From Undaria pinnatifida (lineage: Eukaryota; Sar; Phaeophyceae; Laminariales; Alariaceae): 64,000 nt of DNA. The stretch is taken from positions 1,475,343 through 1,539,342 of the forward strand of contig JABAKD010000023.1 in assembly GCA_012845835.1 (NCBI GenBank), written 5' to 3'. Shown in pieces: positions 10,172 to 22,018 of the stretch (the first letter of the stretch is position 1; each line of letters opens with the position of its first letter). A model generated the notes under the pieces. That model searched no databases, was not told the origin of the DNA, and was given only the letters and a program-made list of their open reading frames with translations. Both the position numbers and the translations under genes were made by a program.

Positions 10172-10720
10172 GATGCTATGTCCCCGTCTGGGAACACCAG
10201 GCCCCAGGAGCACGACACGAATCCAAACCCGTAATATCTCCCTTTGGGTCTTTCTTCGTTCGTTGCCGGAAAAGCGCGAGAATACGCTCTACCTGCGCCC
10301 GAAATAAACCAAAACCCGACGGTGCCAACCCGTCGGTAGCCTCGTTGGACATTTGTGATTCCGCAATGTCCCCTTCTGGGAACAATAGTCCTCTGCTCTT
10401 TGGGCCTGTAGTGTCCTCTTGCGGGAGCACCGGGCCTCGGGAACAAGATGCGAGTCCGAACCTGGGGTTTCTCGCCTCGGGGTCTCCAAACTCGCTGGCG
10501 AGAACTCGTAAGAAGCCGCCCTCGCTGCACCCTAGAAAGAGTCCAACACCGACGGTGCCAGCCCGTCGATAGGTTCGTTGGGCATTTGGGTCTGCAATGT
10601 CCCCTTCTGGGAACACCAGTCCTCGGCTCTTCGGGCCTGTAGTGCCCCCCTCAGGAACACTAGGCCTCGGGAGCACGACGCGAGTCCGAAACCACGGTTT
10701 CTCGCGTCGTGGCGTCTTAG
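10172..10720. repeat. 231-bp tandem repeat, about 2.4 units
   Basis: GCAATGTCCCCTTCTGGGAA recurs at 10363 and 10594, and a truncated earlier unit starts at 10172. Each unit contains GACGGTGCCAACCCGTCG-type text that could form a small hairpin. It lies between gag and integrase of the gypsy element. Confidence 0.8.
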
Positions 10721-11439
10721 ATCTTTGACGTATGATCGCAAGAAAACTGCTCTAACCGCGCCCGAACACGCAGGGGCTTTAAGCTGTTCCTTCTCGATGA
10801 GAGGCGGGATTCTTCCGTAAATTTACGGGAATAGCGTCCAGCTGATCAGGCCGGGGGCCGTGGCATCAACGCTGGCCCGTAGCGTAGTGTCGGATCTTCT
10901 TCCTGTGCCACTGGGGCAGACGTAGCCTAAAACACGTGTGTTAGCGTGTTAAAAAACGAAGCAGGGCCCGTAGACCCTGTGGGCGTCTTCTGGAGCGGGG
11001 CTCGGGCAAAGCAAAATATTTTCACCCAAAAAGGCTCTCTTCCGTTACATCTCTTGGACAACGGAGACGAGGTAAGTAATCTTGTCGATTTCTCCTTGAT
11101 TGAAAAATAGACAGAGCGCCCGCTGTTATCGCGAGCAAACACCAGATAAAGCCTCACAAAAGATCTCGGTGTTTTAGTGTTGGCCTTCCAACTCCTCAAA
11201 TCGACCGACACCTCGTGGTCATAAAAAAGTGTTTCGAGGGTCGACCGTCCCACACCTCAAACCGACCGCCACTTCCTGGTCAGGGAGAGGGGGGGATGAA
11301 TACATACGCGTAAAATGTCGACGCGCCGTCGCCGCAGCTATATTGATGCGCGGCGCGTGCCTGTGGGTAGAGCACGCAAAGCGTAGGCTCCCGTGCCATG
11401 GTTGATGGGAGCGGCGTTTGGAGCGCCTACCCCCACTGC
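10721..11439 (-). other. Gypsy interior, unassigned
   Basis: A minus-strand open frame (10927-11253) is present but matches nothing I recognise. This is part of the interval where protease and reverse transcriptase should be. Confidence 0.3.
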
Positions 11440-13560
11440 TGATTTATGCTGCGGCTGAGGATAAGGGCTCTGGAAGCGCGGTTCCCATCGCCGTACTTTG
11501 ACCATGACCGAGAGGAACGTCGCTGAAAGCGCGCGTTCTCGCCGTCGAAAAAGGAAGAAAGACAAGAACAATTTCCTGGCTCGAGGAAACCATGCTCAAA
11601 GCGCTAGTTCCCGCCGCCGGTACTACGCCGTGAGAATCATCCGCTGACGGCGTAGGAGCCCGTGCGCTCTTAACATAGGCTGTCTGTGGTGCGTTACTGG
11701 ACAGGCTAGCAACAGAACACGAGCATCTTCTGAAACCAAAATAGGTACCCCCCGACGGTGTTGTCGACGGTGCCGTACCACCGTAGAGATGTCGATTGCC
11801 GTTACGGAATGTGCCAGGTTGGCGCGCGAATTTAGTTTCGCCCGGGTTGTGAGCGGCTCCAAAGCGCATTCGAGGAGCAGAAGCGAGGGGAGAAAAGGCG
11901 GGCGAGCGCAGGATACCACCATGATGATCCGACGTGTATGTGGTGTCGTTGTGACAGTCTACCTCGCCCTGATCCTGAAAGATGGCGACGATTGACCTGA
12001 GAAATGGCGACGATTTTTCTTGTGGCTGTTCGGGCGAGAAGATTTGTCCTCTCGGTGGTAGCAGATCATGCGTGTTTGTCCACGTCGGTGTGCGTCATCG
12101 TCGCAAAGTTGGCCAAGTTCAGGGTTCAAGCATCCCCTCGCAGTTATGAGAGGATGCCTATAATGCTTGAAGAAATGGTTGTCTTCGTGGCAGTTGAGTC
12201 AAAGTTCCCGGTTTTCTCGTAGGGCATCAGCGCGAGGTGAAAGGAGGCCATTCTAAAGGGGAGGGTCGTCTGTTTTAAACGAGGCCTTTACGGCGAAAAC
12301 TTCGGCGTAATTATGCTCTTCTAGTAGCCAGCAGTTTGATGTGTGGTCAAGCCAACGGTCAAATGAATCATCCATGGGCATGACAGTTGAGGGATGGCTC
12401 GATACCGTCTGCCACGAAAGCAACTGGGGGGGCGCTCGGCCCTGGCTGCGCTCATGATCGGCGGGCCAGGGCCCCGACCGGGTGGATGACCGCGTTCCCG
12501 TCAAAGATACAGGGAGAGATAAAATTGTTTCGCCGTTGACGGCAGGTGTCATTTTTGTCACTAAAAGCCCACCACATAGCATCCAACGAGGCGTACTGGC
12601 CGCGGGTCCGTTGCCTTCGAACCAGGGTATAAAGCAGGCAAGAGAGACGGAAATTACTCATTCGCCGCCACCCGAACCACCTCTAACACCACATCCGTTC
12701 CCGGCGACAAAACACGCTGACTCCCCGTAGCGGTTGGCATAACTACGCGAACCTCCACACTGAAATGAAAGAAAGGCGTGCCGTTACACATTCCAAAAGT
12801 AAGCAACTTAGTGTAGCCCTCCTCCGTGTCAACCCCGTCGAAACGCGTCATCAGCTGACAGAAAAGGAGGGTGAAAACCTCAAGCGGAGGTGCTCCTCCC
12901 GCCATGGCTCTTGACACGTTTTGCCTGCTACCACGACCACTTCGCTGTGGTTCGTGCTCGAGGACGAAGACGAACGTGAGGAGGTTGACAAGGCGTCCCA
13001 CGCTGAACGTCCTGTTGCGCCATTCCTCCGCCCTCCGTTGCCTGCGCCTGAGCTGCGGCCAACTGCCCCGGTTGTTGGACCCAAGTTGCCCTCTCGGCGG
13101 CGCCCTCAGGCACACCAGCACCAGATGCGCTGTCACCCCCGCGCCGGTGGTGGTGGTGGTCGCCACCACCACCATTTTGCCGCCACCCCCACGGTTGCGG
13201 TCCCCGCGGTCGCGACTGTTGCTGCGTCGCTGTTTCCCTCGGTTTCGTTCTGACAACTCTTCCTCCGGGGTTCGGCCACAAGACAGGGTCGGAGTACTCG
13301 TCGTGGGCTATCAGCAGAGCCTTGACGAGGGCAACGGTCGGGGCGACTCTCGTCTGTCTAACATAGGGCGTACACTCCACGCGAGCCCAGGCCGCTTCCA
13401 CTGAGGACGCCCGCTTGCCGCGACGCCGGCCTCTCTGACGGGCGGAGGGCGCAGGCCGTTTCCACGAATGCGGTCGCCAACGCTGAGGAGATGTCTACCC
13501 TCGGTGCAGACGCCATGCACGCGACGGCGCCCATAAAGAAGGCATCGTTCACGGGTCATG
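11440..13560 (-). pseudogene. Decayed gypsy gag-like gene
   Basis: Pieces in order on the minus strand: GAVACMASAPRVDISSALAT (about 13500), EYSDPVLWPNPGGR (about 13280), FCQLMTRFDGVDTEEGY (about 12840), VVMPTATGSQRVLSPGTD (about 12720), an in-frame TAA then FPSLLPALYPGSKATD (about 12630), ASLDAMWWAF (about 12580), EEHNYAEVFAVKASFKTDDP (about 12290), then a zinc-knuckle remnant and GAAHNPGETKFARQPGTFR (about 11830). Gag would form the particle and bind RNA. Several shifts of frame and at least two stops break it. The pieces are recalled from gag proteins of this gypsy lineage, so the assignment is mixed sequence and memory. Confidence 0.6.
12160..12201 (-). pseudogene. Broken CCHC zinc knuckle in gag
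   Basis: The minus strand reads stop-LNCHEDNHFFKHY. The spacing is that of C-x2-C-x4-H-x4-C, but the first Cys codon has become TGA (12199-12201) and the last has become TAT, Tyr (12160-12162). This confirms both the gag identity and its decay. Confidence 0.65.
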
Positions 13561-14569
13561 GTCGCTGAGATGCGACACCCTGCGGGCGCGACGAAGGCGA
13601 AGGGGTCGCGGTAGCTCCCTTCGCAGCCGACGCAACTGATTGTCCGAGGGCTTTTTACGCTTTCTCGCGCTACCAGGGACGCCTCCCGCGCAGCGGTCTC
13701 CGCCTGCTCGCTATCTTCGTCAAACCGACGTCGGCGTGCCATCGTCTGGTTGGCGTCGTCGAGCGCCCGCTGGGCCCGCGCCGCCGCGTATGCCAAGTCC
13801 AAGGGGGCGGCATGGGCGCCCAGGACCCGGGAGCTCCGGGGGTGGCGCTCTGTCGAGCGCGGAGAACCCTGGTGGCGGCGGTGGTGCCCTGTCGAGCGCG
13901 GGGGGGCAGCTAGTGGCGCTCCCACGCGGCTTGCAAGATCTGGCGTCGAGACGCCCCCGAGTCCGGTGGGGGTTAGTCCGTCTTCGTCTCAGCGCGAACC
14001 GGCCAGTCGACCCTCTGGCTTTGTGGAAACGGGTGGAGGTATGGTGCTCCGTCTTTTGTCTCGTCACCGGAACCCGCCTCCGGTGGTTCCTCCCGTCTCG
14101 AGTCGCGGGATCTCGAGGAAGCTCTCCCTGTCTTGTGGGCCTCCAGGTTGGGGTGCGTGGAAGACCTCAGCCTGCCCCGTATAGCCCGTTTACTTGCTGG
14201 TAGACATGTTGCTTGTTGGCTGTATGGAGGGCAGCGGAAGATGGGGGTGTGGGGGAGGGTGGCGGGATGGGAACGACGCGTAAAGAAGCTATAGAGGCAG
14301 ATATATTGTTGTGGTGTCCCTGCTCTAAGTAGCGATATATCTGTGTTTCAGAAGACAGCAAGACATGGGCCTCGACTCCGTCCAGCATCATTGATAATAT
14401 TAGCCACGAGCCACGCGAACTAACCGCATAAAAGCAGTACAGCAGTAAGAAGGGTACCATCCACCAAAACAGAAATAAAAGAGCAGCGCCCAGTCTGACC
14501 GTAGGGTATACGGGTAACGCCCGCACCAACCGCAGTAAAAGCAGACAAAAATGGGCAGCACTGACCCTA
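13561..14569 (-). other. GC-rich leader or gag N-terminus, unassigned
   Basis: A minus-strand frame between about 13925 and 13560 reads an Ala/Arg-rich, probably helical segment (AAARAQRALDDANQTM) that could be the gag N-terminus. The plus-strand open frame across the same DNA looks like its shadow. 14200-14569 shows nothing coding. Confidence 0.3.
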
Positions 14570-16075
14570 ACCGCAGTGCAGGGGATGCAACACAGTTAAG
14601 GTACGTCTGCAGCCATCGCACTTAAACAGGCATCAGCGTCGCCTAAAACGCCCACGCCCATCGCACCAAAACGGGCAGCATTTGACCTAAGTGCGGTGTA
14701 TGGGGGCATCACACAGTAAAGGCTTGCACAAGAAGCCCGCAACCACCGCACTTCAACAGGCAGCATTTAACTTGTGTGTAGTGTAGGGGGTAGCTCAATA
14801 AAGGTTCGCTCAATACGCCGACGCTCATCGCACCAAATCAGGCAACATTTACTCTAGGTACCGTGCAAGGGTAGCACAATAAAGGTTCGCCCAGTACGCC
14901 GACAATCATCGCACAAACACTGGCAGCGTTTATCCCATGTACAGTGTAGGGAGGCAGAACAGTGAAGGGTCGTCTGACACGTCGACGCTCATAGCACCAG
15001 AACAGATAGCATTTGCCCTAGGTGCAGTGTAGGGGGAAGCATAAAAACAGTTCCCCTCGTCAACCGTATTAATAAAAACGGGCAGCATCTGCCCCAACAG
15101 TAGTGTAGGAGGGGTAGGACAGCAAAGGATCGCGCATCCCACCGTATGAAAAAAAAAACGGGCAGCATCCACCCTAACAGCAGTGTTCGGGGGGAGGGTA
15201 GCAAAGTGAAGGATCGCGCCGCCAGCCGCATAAAAACGGGAACCATCTGCCCCAACGGTAGTGTAAGAGGGGGTAAGACAGTAGAGGATCGCGCAGCACC
15301 GTTCAAAAAACGGGCGGCATCCGCCGCAACAGTAGTGTAGGAGGGGGGGGGTTACACAGTAAAGGATCGCGCAGCCACTTGTATAGAAACGGGCGGTATC
15401 CGCCCCAATAGTAGTGTAGGAGGGGTCAGGACGGTAAAGGATCGCGCACCAACCGTACAAAAAAAGAACGGGCAGCATCCGCCCCAACAGTAGTGTACGG
15501 GGGGGGGGGGGGTAGCACAGTGAAGAATCGCGCAGCCAACCGCAAAAAAACGGGCTCCATCCGCTCCAACAGTAGTGTAGGGGGGGAGATAGCACAGTAA
15601 AGGATCGCTCGGCCAACCGTATAGAAACAGGCAGTATCTGCCCCAACAGTAGTGTAGAGGGGGGTAAGACGGGAGAGGGTCGCACACAAACCGTACCAAA
15701 CAAAAACGGGCAGCATCCACCCCAACAGTAGTGTAGGGGGGGGGTAGCACAGTGAAGGATCGCGCAGCCAACCTTATAGAAACAGACAGCATCTGTCCCC
15801 ACAGTAGTGTAGGAGGGGGTAAGACAGTAGAGGATCGCGCACCAACCGTATAAAAAATACGGGCAGCATCTGTGCCCACAGTAGGTAGGACAGTAGAGGA
15901 TCACGCACCAACCATATAAAAAATACGGGCAACATCTGTGCCCACAGTTACGTAGGAGGGGGTACGACAGTAGAGGATCGCGCACAAACCGTATAAAAAA
16001 TACGGGCAGCATCAGCCCCAACAGTAGTGTAGGCGGGGGTAGGACAGTAGAGGATCACCCACCAGCCGTATAAAA
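14570..16075. repeat. About 80-bp tandem array in the gypsy leader
   Basis: Roughly 18-19 diverged units built around AGTAGTGTAGG, a G run, CACAGTAAAGGATCGCGCA and ACGGGCAGCATC. Unit starts are spaced about 72-85 bp apart (for example 15099, 15179, 15259, 15331). A 363-codon minus-strand frame across it is only a translation of the repeat. Such arrays in a retroelement leader are unusual but known in some large plant and algal elements. Confidence 0.8.
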
Positions 16076-16590
16076 AACGGGCAGTATGACGCCTAAACAA
16101 GGTAGTTTCCCCCGACCTAACTAAAGAGGGACGGTCGCGCCTACTGTAGTGCTGATTGCTGGATTATCCCTGCTCTGTTAACAGGTAACGGCAATTTCAA
16201 CCGCAGCAAGATCGGCATTTTAGTACCAACACCAGCTGAAGAAATGATGTGTACGCCCACAGTCGAATAGAAAATCTGTTTGCCCCTCAAGGTACCGCAT
16301 CAAACAGGCTGATCCCCACTGCACTGTAAAAAAAGCTGTGAAGCGCAGAATGTCCGCGAACTGTGAAGTAAGCGCTCTGCAACGGGCAGTAGTTGTCCGA
16401 ACGTGTGCAGCGAAAAAGAAAAAAATATCCACCGTAGACCCTAGCATTATCGTGAAGGGCAGCATATGTACCAACAGCAGCAGAAAAGCAGCGTTTGCGC
16501 CTACCGTAGTATAGTGCCCAGCATCTCCGCCAACTGTAAACCGCATTGCAACTGACAGTAGCCGTCGTGACAGCTGCAAAAATATAAAAT
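16076..16590. other. Unassigned gypsy leader
   Basis: Scattered GCAGCAT-type words link it loosely to the arrays on both sides. No gene seen. Confidence 0.3.
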
Positions 16591-16865
16591 GCAGCATTTA
16601 TCCTAGCAGCATCGTGAAACCCTCTAAATATTTTTGCAGCATTTATCCTTTCAGCATTTTGGAGCCCCGTGAAAAGTTTTGCAGATTTTATCCTAGCAAC
16701 GTTGTAGAACCCGGTAAAACATTTTGCAGTATTTATCCTAGCAGCATTGTGAAGCCCCATAAAAAATTGTGCAGTATTTATCCTGACAGCGTTGTTGAAC
16801 CCTGTAAAATATTTTGCAGCATTTATCCTAGCAGCATTGTGGAGGGGCAGCACAGGAAGACAGCC
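16591..16865. repeat. 45-bp minisatellite, six units
   Basis: Units start at 16591, 16636, 16681, 16726, 16771 and 16816, headed by GCAGCATTTATCCTAGCAGC. The 15-codon period keeps both strands open (CSIYPSSIV-like on plus, ARINAAKYFTG-like on minus), so the open frames should not be read as genes. Confidence 0.9.
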
Positions 16866-18010
16866 TAACGCCCGGACAGCTGAAAAAAAATCCGTACCCA
16901 CTCCCACCGAGAAAGGGACAGTTACGTTGACAGCAGTGCAGAGTGTCGCCCTGTCGCAGCTGTGCCCACACAGAAAGTGGTATTATAGTCCCCGCGTACC
17001 CATGAATGGTGAAATAGAGGGAATCGCACACGCGAACAGCCTTGACCAAAAAAGCCAGCACAGAGTTTCAGCGTTCACTAGATTTAAGTTCTAGTCACGG
17101 GAGGGGCAGGACGAAAAATTATAAACTCCAGAATCGAACTTGCATAGAGCACTCGCACAGCAGTGGAGGGTGTCAGAGCTGCGGTGCTGTAACTGTGGAC
17201 GCTGGGGCAGTTAAGGGTGGAGCTATGTGGTGGATGGGCAAGAGCAAAGTAGGCGGATTGGTTGCTGTACAGTGACTTCTGCAGCAGAGAATCCGGCGGT
17301 ATATGGCAGGCATTGGCAGCGAGCCCATTATGCTGCGCTGTAGTTGGTACCTCTGCAAAAATGATGGTGGTTGAAGCTACGCGACGCACAGCAGTAGTGC
17401 AACGCTGTTGATCGAGAAGATCTGAAAGGGGTCTGAGGTGCTTCAAATTAGTAGCGGTACTAATTTCGGCAGAAAGGGAGCAGCTGCTTGTTCGACGCGC
17501 AAGACGGATCGACGTATGTACTGAAACCCATACAATAACGCGAGTTATAAAAATTTGCCAAATGAAAAAGCCCAAAACATTCCAAGAGCGCCGCCTGCTC
17601 CTTTCCGGGTACGATCACAGGCAAGGAGCCCCGGCATGAGCTACTAGAGCACGGTGCCCGTAGAACAAGGGGGTCCCGCGAAAGGCGCTTTAGCTCCGAC
17701 AGCAAAGGTGTATGCTGGTCGACGAGCTCTGTTAGCAAGCGAAGTCCCTGTCGAAGGCCATTCGAAGGGTTGATTCCAGTATGCTTGTCGGTGGCGTGTC
17801 GTGCATATATGCCTCAAGAGTCCCGAAGCGCATAAAAGGTACAAATCGATGGCCGATCTTGGGGCTTGTGCTGGCAACTCGTGAAGATGTGCTGTGCAAC
17901 ATGCTGGCAGAGCACGGAACAAACAAGTTTGATGGGTGGGGCTCGGGCAGTTCAACTGCGGAGTGGTCTATGACCAGCTGGCGGTGAACTGATGCGATTA
18001 GAGGCCGGTA
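16866..18010. other. Unassigned gypsy leader
   Basis: Open frames occur on the minus strand (17084-17575, 17732-18211) without recognisable motifs. I see no supported gene. Confidence 0.3.
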
Positions 18011-18214
18011 CGAGGAGTGTATTCTGAAGAGCAGAGTCGTCCGCACGTACTCGGAAGGTGTCGTCTGTGTGGTGTGTGGCAAGCGACCAACAGGAGGAAC
18101 CAAAATCTGAGACGAGGAGTATTCTCCGCAGAATTGTGTCGTCCGCACGTACTTGGAAGGTGTCGTCCGTGTGGTATGTGTCCGGCGAACAACAGGAGAG
18201 GCCCCTGCCATCTC
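18011..18214. repeat. 102-bp tandem duplication
   Basis: CGAGGAGT starts at 18011 and again at 18113. Both units share GTCGTCCGCACGTACT and GGAAGGTGTCGTC. Confidence 0.85.
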
Positions 18215-18371
18215 GCTGCTATTATGGTCGCCGTTGTAAGAGGAAGAACGCTCCTTCCATTAAGAAACCACCCGAGAAGGAACAGCAGGCGTGGGCTCGA
18301 CGAAAAGCAAACGCAAAATCGCTACGAAAATATATGCGGGAAGATTAGAGGATCGCTGCCACAATAGCATA

Positions 18372-18389
18372 TCAAGCTCGTCGACGCCA
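18372..18389 (-). other. Primer-binding-site-like sequence of the gypsy
   Basis: The minus strand reads TGGCGTCGACGAGCTTGA two bases after the 5' LTR. TGG at its start would pair with a tRNA CCA end. The primer tRNA was not identified. Confidence 0.45.
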
Positions 18390-18391
18390 CA

Positions 18392-18659
18392 TGTGAAGTT
18401 AATGTTGGAGACACAGAGTGCCCCCTGCAGGTCTGCCAATTTAGCAGGTTCTCGGAGAGTACTCACTTTCTTTTCCTTCGTAGACACGTGGCTATATTCG
18501 TTTCCACCAGACACCGGATACCTTCTGAGATCGGAGGCACGCCTCCGATCTACTTCCTAACTTTTCCGAATATAAAACGCCAACCTTATCACACGAAACC
18601 CATCAAAATTACCTCAAATTCGGATAATTACAGGCCGTCTGAGGCCGTATCTGAACACA
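18392..18659 (-). mobile_element. 5' LTR of the minus-strand gypsy
   Basis: Partner of 4734-5010. Contains the 10-base-arm palindrome (18529-18550) and ends inward with CACA on the minus strand, just before the primer-site-like sequence. Confidence 0.7.
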
Positions 18660-19261
18660 CCCCTACACCTATTATATACAACACCGCCGCAAAGTGAGAT
18701 TGCTCTCCTTTTATTCGTTTTCTTTCTTGTCCGTGACCACGCAGAACAATCAATGTGGCAGCATTTAGGTAACAAACAAAGCTCTCTTCTTATAAATCAT
18801 CGCCGGCTGATGTGGCCCCATGTCAATGCAAACCCACTGTGCACCGTGCCGACTTCGAACCTCCATTGCCACGGGGACAGCAGTGCAGGCTCTTCACTAA
18901 TGCCAAGTCCTCTTTCGTTTTGCCTTGGGGCGACGCAGATTCTCAATACTCTTTTCATGTTTTTTGTTCGATATACGCCAGCTTTTACTTGACGGCGCAT
19001 ATAATAACAGAGTGTTTCGCCTATCCTTGCCTTCTTTGTTGTATATTGCGTTCATCTTTAGTCAAAGTAAGACCTTCATAATTCCATGCTCATATTAAGC
19101 TCGTGGCATTATTTTATAGTTTAATAAATAATGACAAACCGGACAGCAACACCTTAACTTGTCGAGGTGCTGCCCTGCCCTAGCCTCGCCGGCGTCCATG
19201 CGGAGCCCTTGTAGTTTTTTGGCCCTCGCAAAAAAAAAAATCACCCACATTATTAAAAAAA
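18660..19261. other. Unassigned
   Basis: No repeat partner in the window and no convincing gene. A short A run (19230-19239) lies just before the GTM copy. Confidence 0.4.
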
Positions 19262-20545
19262 TTGAAATACACTCCAGCTGTGAGATCGAAGATTTCGTCG
19301 AAACTCATCTTTGCAAGCTGTGTGTGATTCTCCGATCGCGCGCATTACGAGTTGGGTGTCCTCATTAAGGATATAGGTCGGCGACTCCCCTTACAACTAC
19401 AGTGTAGCTATCAGGGTCAACAGGATGATTATAGTCAGTCTGTGCGCGGAAACTCTAAAACCCATTTCTGAGGGGGACAAAATCTGACAGCTGTGAAGGG
19501 AAAGGGGGGCCTGGTTTTTGATCAAAAGCGAGCGGGTTTGGAGGGGGGCGGGGGGGGGGGGGGGGGGAGGAGCAATTTGTGCATGTAAGCTATAATTCCT
19601 TTCGAGGGGATGAATCTGACGGTTTTGGCACCAGTATATTATTGGGGGCGGGGGGGGGGGGGGGGGGGGGGGGGTGGGGGGGGCAGCTCAATATGTGCCT
19701 GGAAACTATACATTATTTTGAGGGGATAAATGTGACATTTTTGGAAATAATACATCGGTTTATCATGTATATCCTGGGGTAAGTCGTACAATCAGTGAGT
19801 AAAGAGAGGGTGGAGTGTTCGAGGGGGTGGGGTTGGGATGGGTTGGGGGGGGAGGGGGGGGGGGTGGGGGCGGGGGGGGGGGGCGGGGTTGGGGGGAGGG
19901 CTTTAGGTGAGGGGTTTGTTATACGTGTGGTGCTAGGTCTAGGCGAAGGTGCGGGTGATGGGGAAGAAGGGGGCGTTCGAGGCGGGGGGAAGGGGGGGGG
20001 GGAGGGGGAAACACAGCGGCATGGATGGCTCTCGAAAGATAATGAGGTGATATCCTGTGCGTGAAGTGTTAATTAATGTGGCGGATTTCGATATTTGGTG
20101 GGGCGTTTGAGTAAGGGAGAGCAAGAGGGGGGCGGGAGGGAGATTTATTAGGAGGTTTAGGTCACAAATAATATTCAAAAACACTTCGGCTGTGAGATCA
20201 ACGATATGTATCAGCTTGTTATACGCGTGGTGGTAGGTCTAGGCGATCGTGCAGGTGGTCGGGAAAGAGGGGGCGTTGGAGGGGGGGGGGGGGGGGGGGG
20301 GGGCGTTGGAGGGGGGGAAGGGGGGCGGGGGGGGAACACAGCGGCATGGATGGCTCTCGAAAGATAATGAGGTGATATCCTGTGCGTGAAGTGTTTATTA
20401 ATGTGGCGGATTTCGATATTTGGTGGGGCGTTTGAGTTAGGGAGAGCAAGAGGGGGGGGGGGGGGGGGGGGGGGTTAGGAGGATTAGGTCACAAATAATA
20501 TTCAAATACACTTCGGCTGTGAGATCAAAGATATGTAGCAGCTTG
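19262..20545 (+). repeat. GTM repeat copy 3, long
   Basis: Reads terminus, alpha (G tract near 19545-19567), alpha (19575-19680, G tract), alpha (to 19800), a long G-rich block (19840-19905), beta (19990-20150), an internal echo of the terminus (ACACTTCGGCTGTGAGATC near 20183), beta again (20220-20440) and a second echo at about 20509. It shows the full module order without the gamma tail. Confidence 0.8.
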
Positions 20546-21061
20546 TTTTACGCATTATATATTGCAGGGGCCAACATCGCAGCTATTAAAAATGAGTATT
20601 GACCCGAAATTCATCAAATTTGTGGTAGGGGTGCACGGGGCCAAGAAAAAGAAAAGGAAGAGAAATTTCGGGGTCTACTTGCGAGTCTGCCACCAAAACG
20701 AAATGCCACGTGTTTTTTGGACGGTCTGCAGCAGTACGAACGACTTCCGATACACCCACCGAGGCACGCACTACCAGCCAATTGCGCGATCGACAGCTGG
20801 CTGTGGTTGTCACGCGTCTCTGTGCTAGGGGCCCGTATGCCCTACCCCTTGTACGCTCTTGTTTATGTAAAACCTGCGGTGTGCTCGATGGTCTCGCGGC
20901 AGCAGCACACCTGAACGTCCGCTCGTACGACGTATCATTCTTACAGGAAACTTGCAGTAAAAATAATGTTTTTTGTTCATAAATACTAGGATAAAACGGT
21001 CGTTATGTATTAGACAGAGTGATGTGAGTACCACTAAACTTGATGAAGCCACTCGCACTGC
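20546..21061. other. Unassigned
   Basis: Overlapping open frames on both strands, none recognised. A Lys-rich stretch (AKKKKRKRN) in a plus frame near 20640 is the only notable feature. Confidence 0.3.
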
Positions 21062-21500
21062 ACCTTTAGCTATCTGCTGTGGTTCTGGTTGCCACTAGTT
21101 GCTGCAGTATGTACTAGAAATTCAGCCCCACGGCTTCTGCTGCTACACCTTCTGTTGTGTGTTTGCCAATATCGTCAGTTGGCGTTCATGCTCGTCGTAC
21201 ATACTGTTGTTCTCATCCCGTACGTACGGGTTCCTCGCACCTCAAACGTTCGACGACAAGCTCAAAAAACAGAAGGAAGGTGACACGAAATGGCATGGAC
21301 TATGGCCACAGAGAAGCGAGCACAGCGGAATAGTTCGCTGCGGATCAACCGCTATCGTTCATGCCTGCAGTAGAGGCTGCCTGAGTGTCAGCGGCCGTGC
21401 TAAAGCCAGCGCCAAAGGCCTAAGGCCGAAGAGACGGCTCTACGTGCTTGGTTTTGTCTCGAGATTCTGTTACGTGAAACTATCATGATTTGGGGGTATT
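21062..21500 (+). repeat. Duplicated fragment, partner 56615-57030 (inverted)
   Basis: The reverse complement shares ACCAGAACCACAG, GTATGTACGACGAG and GCCGTCTCTTCGGCCTT with 56.6-57.0 kb. Translated in the orientation of the 56-kb copy, both encode a similar peptide (MYDEHERQLTILANTQQK here, TMYDEFKPQLTTLAYPKQQK there). The shared reading suggests an old coding origin. Confidence 0.55.
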
Positions 21501-21504
21501 TTTT

Positions 21505-21775
21505 GCAACGAAACACCTTGCCGTCGGTAGTTCGTGTCCAGACGCTTTTGGATATCGTCAGTAATTTGTGTCACGTTTTTGGTGCACCCACACACACTAA
21601 ACAATGATAGCCTTTCCCGGCAAACTCACAGCTGACGTCCTGAAAATATTATAATGAAAAATGATGTTTCGGGTGTTTGTTGTCACGGAACGCCTTGCCG
21701 TCGGTAATTGGTGTACCGAAGTAGTTGGATATCGTCGGTAATTTGTGTCACGTTTTTGATGCACCCATACAAAAG
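21505..21775 (+). repeat. 175-bp tandem duplication
   Basis: CCTTGCCGTCGGTA followed by GTAATTTGTGTCACGTTTTT appears near 21518 and again near 21693. Confidence 0.8.
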
Positions 21776-22018
21776 AAAAGCGTTCGAATTCACTCAACTT
21801 TCCATTAATCGAAATCCCCGGTTTCGAAACCATCTTTCCGTCGTACCTCCTGAACGTCGGTGCCCCTTGCCCCACCGACGTCATCGCTCGAACGTGTCAA
21901 GAAAATATTATTTGATTTTGCTTTTGATAGCATCCTTCCTCATGCCGAGCAGCCATGCAACGTCAGTTAGATATAAGAGCTGTTTTTTTGGGGGGCCATC
22001 GTAGAATCAATCTTCATC

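Larger units (their letters stand above)
4734..18659 (-). mobile_element. Long decayed Ty3/gypsy LTR retrotransposon (about 13.9 kb)
   Basis: Direct repeats at 4734-5010 and 18392-18659 act as LTRs around minus-strand gag-like and integrase-like remnants in the correct order (5' LTR at the high-coordinate end). A primer-site-like TGGCGTCGACGAGCTTGA lies 2 bases inside the 5' LTR, and a purine tract lies next to the 3' LTR. The long 5' leader (about 14-18.4 kb) and the gag-to-integrase interval are filled with minisatellites of 36, 45, about 80, 102 and 231 bp. No reverse transcriptase or RNase H signature could be found between gag and integrase. No clear target-site duplication. The element is dead: many frameshifts, and two of three integrase catalytic residues are lost. 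Confidence 0.7.

Noticed and set aside
14930-16021. 363-codon minus-strand open frame
   Set aside because: It is a translation of the about 80-bp tandem array; the amino-acid text repeats with the DNA unit and frames drift with indels.
16287-16907. 206-codon minus frame and facing plus frame
   Set aside because: Both follow from the 45-bp repeat, whose period is a multiple of three and lacks stops on both strands.
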